64,000 nucleotides of DNA from Fimenecus sp900545625 (GTDB lineage: Bacteria > Bacillota > Clostridia > Oscillospirales > Acutalibacteraceae), in contig OZ007023.1 of assembly GCA_963931525.1 (NCBI GenBank), positions 558,001-622,000 of the forward strand. The letters are read 5' to 3'. Every line of letters begins with the position of its first letter. Position 1 is the stretch's first letter. Below, piece after piece: positions 32,337 to 40,891 of the stretch. The notes under the pieces are model-generated. The model worked only from the letters and a program-made list of their open reading frames with translations. It was not told where the DNA came from and ran no database searches. A program made the translations under genes and the position numbers.

Positions 32337-33070
32337 TTGGGTGTATACAGATTCGCATACGGCCGCGAGGTGGTGGGGACGAGTTTTTGGAACGGGACTT
32401 TTAAAATTTCCGCCGCGTCCCCGCCGAAGCGCGCGCAGTATTCGCGCACGAAGCGGTCCAAGTCCGTAAGATCCTTTTCATCGGGCGCAAGCACGGCAAT
32501 GTGTTCGCTGAGATTCTCCTGCGGGACTTCGCCGCGCACGAAAATGCGGCCGCCGTGCATGCCCGTGGCACAGTGCGCGCCGACGATCGGGTGCGTGTCC
32601 GCACGGTCGAGCCCTAAAACGACGAGCGTCCCGCCCGCCATATATTCGCCGAGGAACGCCCCGACCGTGCCGCCGATAACGACGACCGGCTGCATCTCGC
32701 GGAATTCCTTCATATGGATGCCGGCGCGCGAGCCGGCGCGCTTTTCGACATAGATCTCGCCGTCGCGCATGGCGTAGCCGAGCGTGTCGCCCACGTGCCC
32801 GTGCACGGTGACGGAACCGCCGCCCATGGTGTTGCCGACCGCCTCCTGCCCGTTGCCGAAGACCTCGATCGTGCCGCCGTTCAAGTACGCGCCCATGTCG
32901 TTGCCGGGCGTGCCGTGGACTTCCAGGCGTTTGCCGCGGTCGAGCCCCGCGCCGATGTAGCGCTGCCCGTTCACGTCCTCGATGCGCACTTCATTTTCCG
33001 TTTCCAGCACCTCGCGCACCTCGGCGTTCAGCGTGCGGAAGCCGCGTTTTCCCGCTGTGACGATTTTCAT
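32333..33070 (-). CDS. glutamate synthase GXGXG (alpha-subunit C-terminal) domain protein
   Basis: The 245-residue protein corresponds to the GXGXG beta-helix at the C-terminus of GltB, encoded separately here. Repeats such as GNDMGAYLNGGTIEVFGNGQ, GNTMGGGSVTVHGHVGDTLG and GTVGAFLGEYMAGGTLVVLG show the right-handed parallel helix pattern. In glutamate synthase this domain is structural. It is the last gene of the operon, overlapping the flavoprotein gene by 4 bases. Its stop lies within a heptamer repeat. Confidence 0.92.
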   Translation of the reverse strand: MKIVTAGKRGFRTLNAEVREVLETENEVRIEDVNGQRYIGAGLDRGKRLEVHGTPGNDMGAYLNGGTIEVFGNGQEAVGNTMGGGSVTVHGHVGDTLGYAMRDGEIYVEKRAGSRAGIHMKEFREMQPVVVIGGTVGAFLGEYMAGGTLVVLGLDRADTHPIVGAHCATGMHGGRIFVRGEVPQENLSEHIAVLAPDEKDLTDLDRFVREYCARFGGDAAEILKVPFQKLVPTTSRPYANLYTPN

Positions 33071-34320
33071 ACGCGCACACCTCCCGTCAGTTTTTCGGTG
33101 CGGATGTCCCGCGCATAGAGCATCAGCCCCGGTTCGTCCAAAAGATCCCCCGAAAGCGTGTTCAGATCCACCTTGTTTTGGATGAGCGATGTGTAGACGC
33201 CTGCGCGCTCGGAGGCGTTGAGCAGCACGAAGCCGACCAGCCGGTCATCTTTGATAAGAAGCCGTTTGCCGGAATTTTCGCCTTCGCGCGTGAGCACGGT
33301 CGCGCCCTCGGCGCGGATGAGCCCGCAGGTGCAGATGCGAAGCCCGAAAAAGTCGATCGCGTTGACCGCGAAGCTGCCCGCGTCCTTATGCGCAACGCCT
33401 GCCATGTTGTATGCGGCGGTCTTGCCCTCGCGTACGGCGTTGGGCCACAGGGCGATGATCTTTTCCTGCCCGTCCAAAATGTCGTAGCTTCGCACACAGT
33501 CGCCCGCGGCGAAAATGCCGGGGACGGTCGTCTCCATGGTGTCGTGGTTCACGGTGATGCCGCGGTTCACGTCTGCGCCCGCGCTTTCTGCGAGCGCCGT
33601 GTTCGGGCGCACGCCCACAGCGAGCACCAACAGGTCGCACGGCAGCGTCTTGCCGCTTTTGAGCGTTACGGAGGTGATGGTCTTTTCCCCCACGGCGCGC
33701 ACCACCGTGTCGCCGAGCAGCGTTTCCACGCCGTTTGCGTTTAAGTGCGCGCGCACCGTCTTTGCCGCTTCGTCATCCAAAATGGACGGCAGCACCTTGT
33801 CGGCAAGCTCCACGACCGTCACGCTTTCGACGAGCGGCCGCAGCCCCTCGGCGGCTTTTAAGCCGATCAGTCCCGCGCCGATGATGACCGCGTGCATGTT
33901 CGGTTTCGCATAGGCTTTGAGCCGTTCGGCTTCGTGCATAGTCAGAAATGTGAACACATTGTCCTGCGCGCCGACGTTTTCCATCGGCGGCACAAAAGGC
34001 ACGGAGCCCGTCGCGAGCAGGAGCTTATCGAATTTGTACGTTTCGCCGCCCTCGGTCGTAAGTGCACCCGCCTGCACGGCGGCAACGCGCGTGTTTGTGC
34101 GCACCGTGATGCGGTTTTTCTCGTAAAAGGCAGCATCCTGCAAATAGATCCGGTCTGCGCTGACCTTATCCTTTAAATAGTAAGAAATGATGGGCCTTGA
34201 ATACGGGAGATACGCTTCCTCCGTAAACAGGGTGATCTCGCAGTCGGGATCCAGCGTGCGCAGGGTCTTTGCGCAGGAAAGACCCGCCGCCGAAGCGCCG
34301 ACGATCGCATATCGTTTCAT
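33067..34320 (-). CDS. NAD(P)/FAD-dependent oxidoreductase of the glutamate synthase operon
   Basis: The 417-residue flavoprotein has an FAD-binding GxGxxG-like motif at the N-terminus (YAIVGASAAGLSCAKTL) and a second nucleotide-binding fold at AVIIGAGLIGLKAAEGL. TVPGIFAAGDCV is the conserved FAD-contacting segment. It resembles rubredoxin or nitrite reductase-type NADH oxidoreductases. In this operon it probably passes electrons from NAD(P)H through the ferredoxin to the synthase core, replacing GltD. It overlaps both neighbours by 4 bases. Confidence 0.88.
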   Translation of the reverse strand: MKRYAIVGASAAGLSCAKTLRTLDPDCEITLFTEEAYLPYSRPIISYYLKDKVSADRIYLQDAAFYEKNRITVRTNTRVAAVQAGALTTEGGETYKFDKLLLATGSVPFVPPMENVGAQDNVFTFLTMHEAERLKAYAKPNMHAVIIGAGLIGLKAAEGLRPLVESVTVVELADKVLPSILDDEAAKTVRAHLNANGVETLLGDTVVRAVGEKTITSVTLKSGKTLPCDLLVLAVGVRPNTALAESAGADVNRGITVNHDTMETTVPGIFAAGDCVRSYDILDGQEKIIALWPNAVREGKTAAYNMAGVAHKDAGSFAVNAIDFFGLRICTCGLIRAEGATVLTREGENSGKRLLIKDDRLVGFVLLNASERAGVYTSLIQNKVDLNTLSGDLLDEPGLMLYARDIRTEKLTGGVRV

Positions 34321-34760
34321 TCCGTGTCACCTCCGACTTCCACATAGACGAGCGCCCGGTTCGGACAGTTTTTCACGCATGCGGGCTCGCCCGTCTCTTG
34401 GCACAGGTCGCATTTTACGGCGGTGCGCCCCGCCTTGATGCAGCCTACGGGGCAGACCGCAAGGCAGGTCATGCACCCGATGCAGCGCGACTCGTCGCAA
34501 AAGACGACGCCCGTTTCGGGGTCCTTCTGCATTGCGCCCGTGATGCAGGCGTTCACACAGGCGGGGTCATCACAGTGGCGGCAGTTGACCGCGACAGAAT
34601 CGTGTGTGTCGCCCTCCACGGTGATGCGGGAAACGGGAACGGGATCTTCGCGAAGATGCGCGCGCACCACGTCCTTGGATTCGGAATGCGCGGTGCGGCA
34701 AAATACCTCGCACAGCTTGCAGTCGAGACAAAGGTCTTCTCTGGCGATCACTTTTTTCAT
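34317..34760 (-). CDS. polyferredoxin (HycB-like 4Fe-4S protein)
   Basis: The 147-residue protein has multiple cysteine clusters: CLDCKLCEVFC, CRHCDDPACVNAC, CIGCMTCLAVCPVGCI and CDLCQETGEPACVKNCP. These fit four [4Fe-4S] centres in the HycB/DmsB-like fold. It most likely carries electrons between the FAD oxidoreductase and the FMN/FeS synthase subunit. GGGAGGG precedes the ATG; the next gene overlaps it by 4 bases. Confidence 0.9.
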   Translation of the reverse strand: MKKVIAREDLCLDCKLCEVFCRTAHSESKDVVRAHLREDPVPVSRITVEGDTHDSVAVNCRHCDDPACVNACITGAMQKDPETGVVFCDESRCIGCMTCLAVCPVGCIKAGRTAVKCDLCQETGEPACVKNCPNRALVYVEVGGDTE

Positions 34761-34775
34761 GGTCTGTTCCCTCCC

Positions 34776-36278
34776 TTATTCGCCGGCGTGGGCAATGCCG
34801 AGGATCGAAAGCTCGCGGTCGGAAAGCCCGATGCCGCGCAGCATCAAACGGTTGCCGCGCAGGGAATCGATGGAGTTGAGCCCCATCCCGCCGAGCATCT
34901 CCTTGATCTCGTGGTTCCACGCGGTGATGAGGTTCACCACGCGCTCATGCATGATCTCAGGGTTCAGGCGCTTGACGAGATCGGGCCGCTGGGTCGCGAT
35001 GCCCCAGTTGCATTTGCCCGTGTGGCACTGCTGGCACATGTGGCAGCCCATGGCAATGAGCGGGGCGGAGGCGACATATACCGCGTCCGCGCCCAGTGCG
35101 ATGGCTTTGACGATGTCCGCCGAATTGCGGAACGAGCCCGCCGCCACGAGCGAGACCGTGCCGCGGATGCTCTCGTCGCGCAATCTCTGGTCTGCCGCCG
35201 CGAGCGCAAGCTCTATGGGCAGCCCCACGTTGTCGCGGATGCGCGTGGGCGCCGCGCCCGTGCCGCCGCGGAAGCCGTCCATCACCACGATGTCCGCACC
35301 CGCGCGCGCCACGCCGGAGACGATGGCGGCGCAGTTGTGCACCGCCGCGATCTTGACTGCCACGGGCTTTTTATACTGCGTCGCTTCCTTGAGCGACCAG
35401 ATGAGCTGGCGCAGATCCTCGATGGAGTAAATATCATGGTGCGGCGCGGGAGAAATGGCGTCCGACCCCTCGGGGATCATACGCGCGTTGCTGACCTCGA
35501 CCGTCACCTTTTCGCCGGGCAGGTGCCCGCCGATGCCGGGCTTCGCGCCCTGGCCGATCTTGATCTCGATAAAGCGGGAATTCTCCAGATAATCCTTGTA
35601 TACGCCAAATCGTCCGGACGCGACCTGCACGACGGCACAGTCGCTGTATTCCCGCAGCCCCGGGTGCATGCCGCCCTCGCCGGTGTTGAACAGCGTGCCG
35701 AGCTTCTTTGCCGCCATCGCGAGCGATTTCTGTGCGTTAAAGGAGATCGAGCCAAAGGACATGGCGGAAAATAGAATGGGCGTTTCGAGCTTGATCTGCG
35801 GCTCAAGCTTGGTTTTGAGCTTCCCGTCTTTATGGAATTCCAGCTTTTTCGGCTTTCTTCCGAGATAGGTGCGAATTTCCATGGGCTCTCGCAGCGGGTC
35901 GATGGAGGGGTTCGTCACTTGGCTTGCATTCAACAGGATGTGATCCCAATAGATCGGGTACGGCTTGTTGTTGGACATGCCCGAAAGCAGCACGCCGCCG
36001 GTTTCGGCCTGCTTGAGGATCTCCTGCTGGACGACGGGCGTCCAGTTGTGATGCGTTTTGTACGCCATGTCGAAGGCTTTGATCTTAATGGCGTGTGTCG
36101 GGCAGATGGTGGCGCAGCGGTGGCAGGCAACGCATTTGCGCTCGTCGGCGAGCACGGTCTTGCCGTCCGTGTCAAAATAGTGCACCTCATACGAGCATTG
36201 CCGCACGCACGCGCCGCACGAAATGCAGCGCGACGGGTTGCGCTCGACTTCAAATTCGGGAACCATGTAGTCCATCAT
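34776..36278 (-). CDS. glutamate synthase FMN-binding (synthase) domain protein with ferredoxin domain
   Basis: The 500-residue catalytic subunit begins with two 4Fe-4S motifs (CISCGACVRQC, CVACHRCATICP; about 15-65), then the FMN-binding TIM barrel of GltB. Visible motifs include SFGSISFNAQKSLAMAAKKL, NTGEGGMHPGL, GQGAKPGIGGHLPG and VVMDGFRGGTGAAPT, and the C-terminal cysteines MCQQCHTGKCNWGIATQ form the cluster near FMN. It reduces 2-iminoglutarate made from 2-oxoglutarate and ammonia to glutamate. The ATG at 36278 has GGAGG 7 bases upstream and overlaps the amidotransferase stop. Confidence 0.93.
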   Translation of the reverse strand: MMDYMVPEFEVERNPSRCISCGACVRQCSYEVHYFDTDGKTVLADERKCVACHRCATICPTHAIKIKAFDMAYKTHHNWTPVVQQEILKQAETGGVLLSGMSNNKPYPIYWDHILLNASQVTNPSIDPLREPMEIRTYLGRKPKKLEFHKDGKLKTKLEPQIKLETPILFSAMSFGSISFNAQKSLAMAAKKLGTLFNTGEGGMHPGLREYSDCAVVQVASGRFGVYKDYLENSRFIEIKIGQGAKPGIGGHLPGEKVTVEVSNARMIPEGSDAISPAPHHDIYSIEDLRQLIWSLKEATQYKKPVAVKIAAVHNCAAIVSGVARAGADIVVMDGFRGGTGAAPTRIRDNVGLPIELALAAADQRLRDESIRGTVSLVAAGSFRNSADIVKAIALGADAVYVASAPLIAMGCHMCQQCHTGKCNWGIATQRPDLVKRLNPEIMHERVVNLITAWNHEIKEMLGGMGLNSIDSLRGNRLMLRGIGLSDRELSILGIAHAGE

Positions 36279-37369
36279 TCCGCCACCTCCGCAAACGGGA
36301 TGAAGACGGGCGTGCCGCCGTCCACCGCCGCAATGGATTCGGGGTCGGGGCAGATCACGCGAATGGCGGACTCCTCCGACGCAAAATAGGTTTTGCTGCC
36401 CTTTGTCGCCTGGATGAGCGAGCGCAGCTTCAGCCGGTCGTTCAGTGCAAGGATGCCCTGCTTGAAGCCGACCAAAATCGAGAACGGCCCGTTGATGAGC
36501 GCCCCGGAGTAGACCGCCCGCAGCGCGGTGCAGATCTCGCGTTCCTCGTCGGGCATGCGGTCGATGACGTCCCACTCGGGCGCGGCGAGCACCTTCGCCG
36601 CCGTTTCCAGCGTCAGCCCCTGCCGGCGCACCAGCAGGTCAAACAGGTAAGTGATGACCTCGGTGTCGGTCTGCAAATTGCATTTGTAGCCGAACTGCTC
36701 AACGTAGCGGCGGTTCGCGTCGTAGCTCGAAATTTCGCCGTTGTGGACGATCGACCAGTCAAGCAGTGTGAACGGGTGCGCGCCGCCCCACCAGCCGGGG
36801 GTGTTCGTCGGAAAGCGCCCGTGGGCGGTCCAGGTGTGCGCCTTGTATTCATCGAGCATATAGTATTCGCCGACGTCCTCGGGGTAGCCGACCGCCTTGA
36901 ACGCGCCCATGTTTTTGCCGCTCGAAAAGACGAACGCACCCGGTATCGTGTTATTGATGCGGATGACGCACCGCGCGGTGTATTCGTCCGCGTCGTAGTC
37001 GTTCTTGCGCATCTTGCTTTGCGGCACTATGCCGAAATAGCGCCAGATGAGCGGCGCATGGTGAATGGATCTGACCTTGCGCGTCGGGATCTGCTCAAAC
37101 GTCTCGATGTCGAAGTGCCGGAAGAGAAATTCCTCGGTACGCACGCGCGCATCGTTGTCATCGTAGAAGATGTGGAACGCATAATACTCCTTGTGCTCGG
37201 GGTAGATGCCGTAGGCGGCAAAGCCCCCGCCCAGGCCGTTGGAGCGGTCGTGCATGAGCGCGATGCTCTCGATGATGTCCGCCCCCGAAAAGCGCGCGCC
37301 GCCGCGGTCGATGATCGCCGAAATGGCGCACCCGGAGGGGATGCGTACCTCGCCTTCGCGTTTTAACAT
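36275..37369 (-). CDS. glutamine amidotransferase (class II) subunit of split glutamate synthase
   Basis: The 364-residue protein corresponds to the N-terminal glutaminase domain of GltB. The presumed nucleophile is Cys14 in PSGCAISAI, implying a short propeptide or an internal cysteine as in other split GltB1 proteins. HGRFPTNTPGWWGGAHPF, WSIVHNGEISSYDANRRY and NLQTDTEVITY are hallmark class II segments. It releases ammonia from glutamine for the synthase subunit. It is the first gene of the operon, behind a promoter and a structured leader of about 170 bases. Confidence 0.92.
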   Translation of the reverse strand: MLKREGEVRIPSGCAISAIIDRGGARFSGADIIESIALMHDRSNGLGGGFAAYGIYPEHKEYYAFHIFYDDNDARVRTEEFLFRHFDIETFEQIPTRKVRSIHHAPLIWRYFGIVPQSKMRKNDYDADEYTARCVIRINNTIPGAFVFSSGKNMGAFKAVGYPEDVGEYYMLDEYKAHTWTAHGRFPTNTPGWWGGAHPFTLLDWSIVHNGEISSYDANRRYVEQFGYKCNLQTDTEVITYLFDLLVRRQGLTLETAAKVLAAPEWDVIDRMPDEEREICTALRAVYSGALINGPFSILVGFKQGILALNDRLKLRSLIQATKGSKTYFASEESAIRVICPDPESIAAVDGGTPVFIPFAEVAE

Positions 37370-37398
37370 GTTACCTCACACCCTGTGCTGTGGATTTT

Positions 37399-37484
37399 CG
37401 GGACGGGAAGCCCTGCGCGGCACACAGCCGCCGCAAGCAACGTGGCCGCCGTGCCGCCGACCGCACATCCTGCGTGCCGTCCCG
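37399..37484 (-). promoter_or_regulatory. structured 5' leader of the glutamate synthase operon
   Basis: In the 170-base leader, CGGGACGG near one end can pair with CCGTCCCG near the other, enclosing about 70 GC-rich bases that hold smaller stems. This is unusual for an untranslated leader in the window. It may be a cis-regulatory RNA; no known riboswitch consensus was recognised. Confidence 0.4.
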
Positions 37485-37539
37485 GACAAATTGCAGGATT
37501 TACAAACAAAACTTGCAATTTTTAAAAAATATGTTCCTT

Positions 37540-37568
37540 ATTCTATAGGAAAACCATTATTTTTGCAA
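37540..37568 (-). promoter_or_regulatory. promoter of the glutamate synthase operon
   Basis: On the minus strand TTGCAA and TAGAAT are separated by 17 bases, within a strongly AT-rich stretch about 170 bases before the first gene. Confidence 0.6.
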
Positions 37569-37809
37569 GTCGTTTTGTAAGATTTATGCAAAAACAGCAT
37601 AAAAACGGAAATATGCAATATGCCGCACGCGATTCCCCTGAACTTTTTATTCAAAACGCCGAATTTCAAACGGGATAATGCCTATAAAGGCATGCCGCGT
37701 CCGGCAAAGCAAACAAAGAAAAGCCGCCGCGAACCGACAGGCGGCCGCGACGGCGGTATACTATTATATATACTATAGGAGGAGACAGGTGACGGCTTTT
37801 CACAAGCCC

Positions 37810-37875
37810 GTAGGGACAGCCCTTGCGGCTGGCCGCTTTCAGAATTCAGATTGCAGAGGGCAGAGGTCAGAAGCC
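37810..37875. repeat. REP-like palindrome plus opposite-strand heptamer tract
   Basis: A 27-base unit starting GTAGGGACAGCCCTTG (37810-37836) is followed by heptamers read on the other strand (TTCAGAA TTCAGAT TGCAGAG GGCAGAG GTCAGAA). A further heptamer tract of the same orientation lies at 37974-38001. Confidence 0.75.
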
Positions 37876-37915
37876 GTGCAGGCGTATACCGTTGAAACCG
37901 TATGTTTGCAGAGCC

Positions 37916-38095
37916 TTTCGGCTGCGAAAACAATTAAAATTCTGCTGAACCCCGTAGGGGCGGGCGTTTTCGGAATTCAGAATACAGAGGTTAGATGTCA
38001 GAAGCGGGGCAGGAAGATTTTATGAAAACCGAGCGTTCGTACACCTTTTCGGCTGCGAAAACAATTAAAATTCTGCTGAACCCCGTAGGGGCGGG
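37916..38095. repeat. 49-bp direct repeat, copies 131 bases apart
   Basis: Bases 37916-37964 and 38047-38095 are identical as read: they start TTTCGGCTGCGAAAAC and end in CCCCGTAGGGGCGGG, the beginning of a REP-like unit. The first copy is followed by a truncated REP unit and heptamers; the second by the inverted-pair element. Confidence 0.85.
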
Positions 38096-38229
38096 TCTCT
38101 GTGCCCGCCCGAGCAAAGTACGGTAATAAAACAACTTGTGTCTGTAAGAAAAACCATAATTCTGTTTTACGCCGTAACAAATTACAAAATCCGACTTTCC
38201 TGCGGGCGGGCGCAGAGACCCGCCCCTAC
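38085..38229. repeat. 145-bp element with 27-bp REP-like inverted ends
   Basis: The ends 38085-38111 (starts GTAGGGGCGGGTCTCTG) and 38203-38229 are complementary at 26 of 27 positions. The 91-base interior is AT-rich and non-coding. The layout suggests a small non-autonomous element mobilised through REP-like ends, or a BIME. Confidence 0.8.
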
Positions 38230-38287
38230 AACTACAGAATTTATTTTTCCTGCACAGCCGCGGCTTCGCGCAAACTTCCCAATCCCA

Positions 38288-38418
38288 CATCTAATATCTA
38301 ATGTCTAACATCTAAAATCTAAAACGGCCAGCCGCAAGGGCTGTCCCTACGGTTTTCTGCTGCCTTTCGGCTTGCCCATCCCACATCTGATTTCTGTCTT
38401 CTAATGTCTGATGTCTGA
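38288..38418. repeat. two heptamer tracts flanking a REP-like unit
   Basis: 38288-38322 is five consecutive 7-bp units: CATCTAA TATCTAA TGTCTAA CATCTAA AATCTAA. A REP-like unit follows at 38325-38350 (complement starts GTAGGGACAGCCCTTG). 38384-38418 is another five units (CATCTGA TTTCTGT CTTCTAA TGTCTGA TGTCTGA). This is the clearest example of the 7-bp period in the window. Confidence 0.85.
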
Positions 38419-38522
38419 GCCGCCCACCCACAACATCTTGCGGTCGAAAATCTGCCGAAACCGATTCGCGGAAAAAAGTTTTGATTTTCGGCTTTTTTCA
38501 CGAACTTTTTTGAAAAAACTTG

Positions 38523-38551
38523 TTGCATTTTCCAAATGGGTGTGATAGAAT
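38523..38551 (+). promoter_or_regulatory. promoter of the S10 ribosomal operon
   Basis: TTGCAT and TAGAAT are separated by 17 bases, about 300 bases before rpsJ. An AT-rich stretch (TTTTTTGAAAAAACTTG) lies immediately upstream. Confidence 0.65.
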
Positions 38552-38748
38552 ACCAAGGCACGTGTGGAAAAGGGCGAGCCATGCCCTTTTTTATGCGACC
38601 GATATGCGATGATGCGGTAGGTGGCTGCACTCGGATGCAGGGAATTACCGCGGAGTATGTCCGATTCCAAACCGGGCGACCCATACTGTCCGCTTTTGGG
38701 CGCGCGAAGGCGCGTTCGCAAAAGCGACTGTGCGCTTTTCTGCGCCGT

Positions 38749-38776
38749 CCGAAAAACCGAGGTTTTTCGGTTTTTT
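38749..38776 (+). terminator. attenuator-like terminator in the S10 operon leader
   Basis: Stem CCGAAAAACC / GGTTTTTCGG followed by TTTTTT, located in the roughly 300-base leader 74 bases before rpsJ. A terminator ahead of a highly expressed operon implies attenuation. In E. coli the S10 leader is controlled by L4, but this leader is not recognisably homologous. Confidence 0.7.
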
Positions 38777-38849
38777 GTTCGGAAGGCTGTAAACACCCGG
38801 CAGGGTTGCAGAAAAGCATTTGCCCTAACTTTCAAGGAGGCAACAAAAC

Positions 38850-39167
38850 ATGGCTGCAACAAAAGGCAAGAAGATCCGTATCCGGCTCAAGGGCTACGAC
38901 CACGACCTTGTGGACAGAGCTGCGGAAAGAATCGTCGAGACCGCCAAGCGCACCGGCGCACAGGTCTCCGGCCCCGTTCCGCTGCCCACCGAAAAGGAAG
39001 TCGTGACCATTCTGCGCGCCGTCCATAAGTATAAGGACAGCCGCGAGCAGTTTGAGCAGAGAACGCACAAAAGGCTCATCGACATTCTCAGACCTTCAAA
39101 TAAGACCGTTGAAGCGCTGACGAACCTTGAGCTTCCCGCAGGCGTAGACATCGAAATCAAGCTTTGA
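38850..39167 (+). CDS. rpsJ: 30S ribosomal protein S10
   Basis: 105 residues with IRIRLKGYDHDLVDRAAERI and THKRLIDILRPSNKTVEAL, the conserved S10 sequence. It binds the 3' domain of 16S rRNA and also joins transcription antitermination complexes with NusB. It opens the S10-spc-alpha cluster behind a long attenuated leader; AAGGAGG precedes the ATG. Confidence 0.98.
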   Translation: MAATKGKKIRIRLKGYDHDLVDRAAERIVETAKRTGAQVSGPVPLPTEKEVVTILRAVHKYKDSREQFEQRTHKRLIDILRPSNKTVEALTNLELPAGVDIEIKL

Positions 39168-39233
39168 TCTCCAAGTGTGCGCCCAAAGGTCATGTTGGCG
39201 AGAGCCAACCAATAACCAAAGGAGGAAAAAACA

Positions 39234-39866
39234 ATGCAAAAAGGTCTTATCGGTAAGAAAATCGGCATGACGCAGCTCTTTGACGAGAGCGGCAAGGTCA
39301 TCCCCGTGACCGTCGTAGAGGCAGGTCCCTGCGTCGTCGTCCAGAAAAAGACGATGGAAAACGACGGTTATGAGGCTGTGCAGGTCGGCTTCGGCGATGT
39401 GAAAGTCACGCGCGTCAACAAGCCCCTCGCCGGTCACTTCAAGAAAGCGGACGTCGCCCCGAAAAAGGTGCTCAAGGAATTCCGCCTTGCGGACACCGCG
39501 AGCGTGAACGTCGGCGACATCCTCAAGGCAGACGTGTTCGCGGTCGGCGACCGTGTGGACGTTGTCGGCACCAGCAAGGGCAAAGGCACCGCCGGCGCGA
39601 TCAAGCGCTGGAACTTCGGCCGCCTGAAGGAATCCCACGGTACCGGCCCCGTCGCGCGGCACGCAGGGTCTCTGGGCGCGTGCTCCGACCCCTCCCGCGT
39701 TTACAAGGGCAAAAAGCTCGCCGGTCACCTCGGCGCCGAGCGGGTCACCATCCAGAACCTCGACGTCGTTAAGGTGGACGCCGAAAACAACCTGATCGCC
39801 ATCAAAGGCGCCATCCCCGGCCCCAAGGGCGGGATCGTGGTGCTTGCCGATACGGTGAAAAAATAA
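39234..39866 (+). CDS. rplC: 50S ribosomal protein L3
   Basis: 210 residues starting MQKGLIGKKIGMTQLFDESG, the standard L3 start. The central loop that reaches toward the peptidyl transferase centre is seen in the KGKGTAGAIKRWNFGR and GSLGACSDPSRVYKGKK region. AAAGGAGG precedes the ATG. Second gene of the S10 cluster. Confidence 0.98.
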   Translation: MQKGLIGKKIGMTQLFDESGKVIPVTVVEAGPCVVVQKKTMENDGYEAVQVGFGDVKVTRVNKPLAGHFKKADVAPKKVLKEFRLADTASVNVGDILKADVFAVGDRVDVVGTSKGKGTAGAIKRWNFGRLKESHGTGPVARHAGSLGACSDPSRVYKGKKLAGHLGAERVTIQNLDVVKVDAENNLIAIKGAIPGPKGGIVVLADTVKK

Positions 39867-39882
39867 GGAAGGAGTGTTCTAA

Positions 39883-40506
39883 ATGACGAAACTTGCAGTA
39901 CTCGACAAGGCCGGCAAAAAGGTTTCCGACCTCGAGCTCAACGAAAGCATTTTTGCGATCGAGCCCAACGAATCTGCCATGCACCTGATGGTTGTCAGCT
40001 ACCTTGCCAACCAGCGCCAGGGCACGCAGTCAACCCGCACTCGTTCCGAGGTCTCCGGCGGCGGCAAGAAGCCGTGGCGCCAGAAGGGCACGGGACGTGC
40101 CCGCCAGGGCTCCACGAGAGCGCCCCAGTGGACGCACGGCGGTATCGCGCTGGGCCCCAAGCCCCGTGCATATGGCATCGATGTGAACAAAAAGGTCAAG
40201 CGCCTTGCAATGAAGTCCGCCCTTTCCGCGAAGGTCGCGGCAAACGAGATGATCGTGCTCGACGGCTTCGGCCTTGACGCGATCAAGACCAAGGACGTCG
40301 CCGCGGTGCTCGAAGCCGTCAAGGCGGACAAGAAAACGCTCATCGTCCTGCCCGAAAAGGACGACGTCGTTTACAAGAGCGCACGCAACCTTGACAAGAC
40401 GAACGTCACCCTCGTCAGCACGCTGAATGTCTACGACATCCTCAACTGCAACACCATCGTGGTGCTCAAGGACGCCGTGGCAAAGATCGAGGAGGTTTAC
40501 GCATAA
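39883..40506 (+). CDS. rplD: 50S ribosomal protein L4
   Basis: 207 residues. The exit-tunnel loop is clear: VSGGGKKPWRQKGTGRARQG followed by STRAPQWTHGG. In E. coli L4 also represses its own operon through the S10 leader. The stop overlaps the L23 start by one base (TAATG). Confidence 0.97.
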   Translation: MTKLAVLDKAGKKVSDLELNESIFAIEPNESAMHLMVVSYLANQRQGTQSTRTRSEVSGGGKKPWRQKGTGRARQGSTRAPQWTHGGIALGPKPRAYGIDVNKKVKRLAMKSALSAKVAANEMIVLDGFGLDAIKTKDVAAVLEAVKADKKTLIVLPEKDDVVYKSARNLDKTNVTLVSTLNVYDILNCNTIVVLKDAVAKIEEVYA

Positions 40507-40799
40507 TGAAACTTGCTCAGGACATCATCCTGCGCCCCGTCATCACCGAAGAGAGCATGGCGGGCCAGGCGCTGAAAAAGTACACCTTCAAGGTGGATAA
40601 AAACGCGACCAAGCCCGAGATCAAGGCGGCTGTGGAACAGCTGTTCGGCGTCAAGGTGCAAAAGGTCAACACGATCAACGTTCGCAGCCACCTGAGAAGA
40701 TACGGCCGGTATGAAGGCTACACCGCTTCGTGGAAAAAGGCGGTCGTCACCCTGACCGAGGACTCCAAGACCATCGAGTTCTTCGACGGGATGATGTAA
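40506..40799 (+). CDS. rplW: 50S ribosomal protein L23
   Basis: 97 residues with DIILRPVITEESM at the start and NTINVRSHLRRYGRYEGY in the loop. L23 sits at the tunnel exit and docks trigger factor and the signal recognition particle. Translation is probably coupled to rplD through the overlapping codons. Confidence 0.97.
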   Translation: MKLAQDIILRPVITEESMAGQALKKYTFKVDKNATKPEIKAAVEQLFGVKVQKVNTINVRSHLRRYGRYEGYTASWKKAVVTLTEDSKTIEFFDGMM

Positions 40800-40891
40800 G
40801 GCGCGGCGCACATCCGCGTGCATCCAAATCCCGACGATAATGTATGGAGCCCGACATGCTCCGCTAAATCGTTCCAAGGAGAGTGAACAAA

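Larger units (their letters stand above)
37570..38849. other. 1.3-kb repeat-rich region between two divergent operons
   Basis: Apart from the separately listed repeats, S10 promoter and attenuator, no gene is supported. A TATA-rich stretch followed by AGGAGGAG near 37780 precedes a GTG frame, but that frame runs through a REP-like unit and heptamer tracts and is not credible as a gene; it may mark a gene overwritten by repeats. Confidence 0.6.

Noticed and set aside
37678..38025. Plus-strand frame with AGGAGGAG before a GTG near 37789
   Set aside because: The translated sequence runs through a REP-like palindrome, heptamer tracts and one arm of a direct repeat, so it reflects repeat sequence and not a protein.
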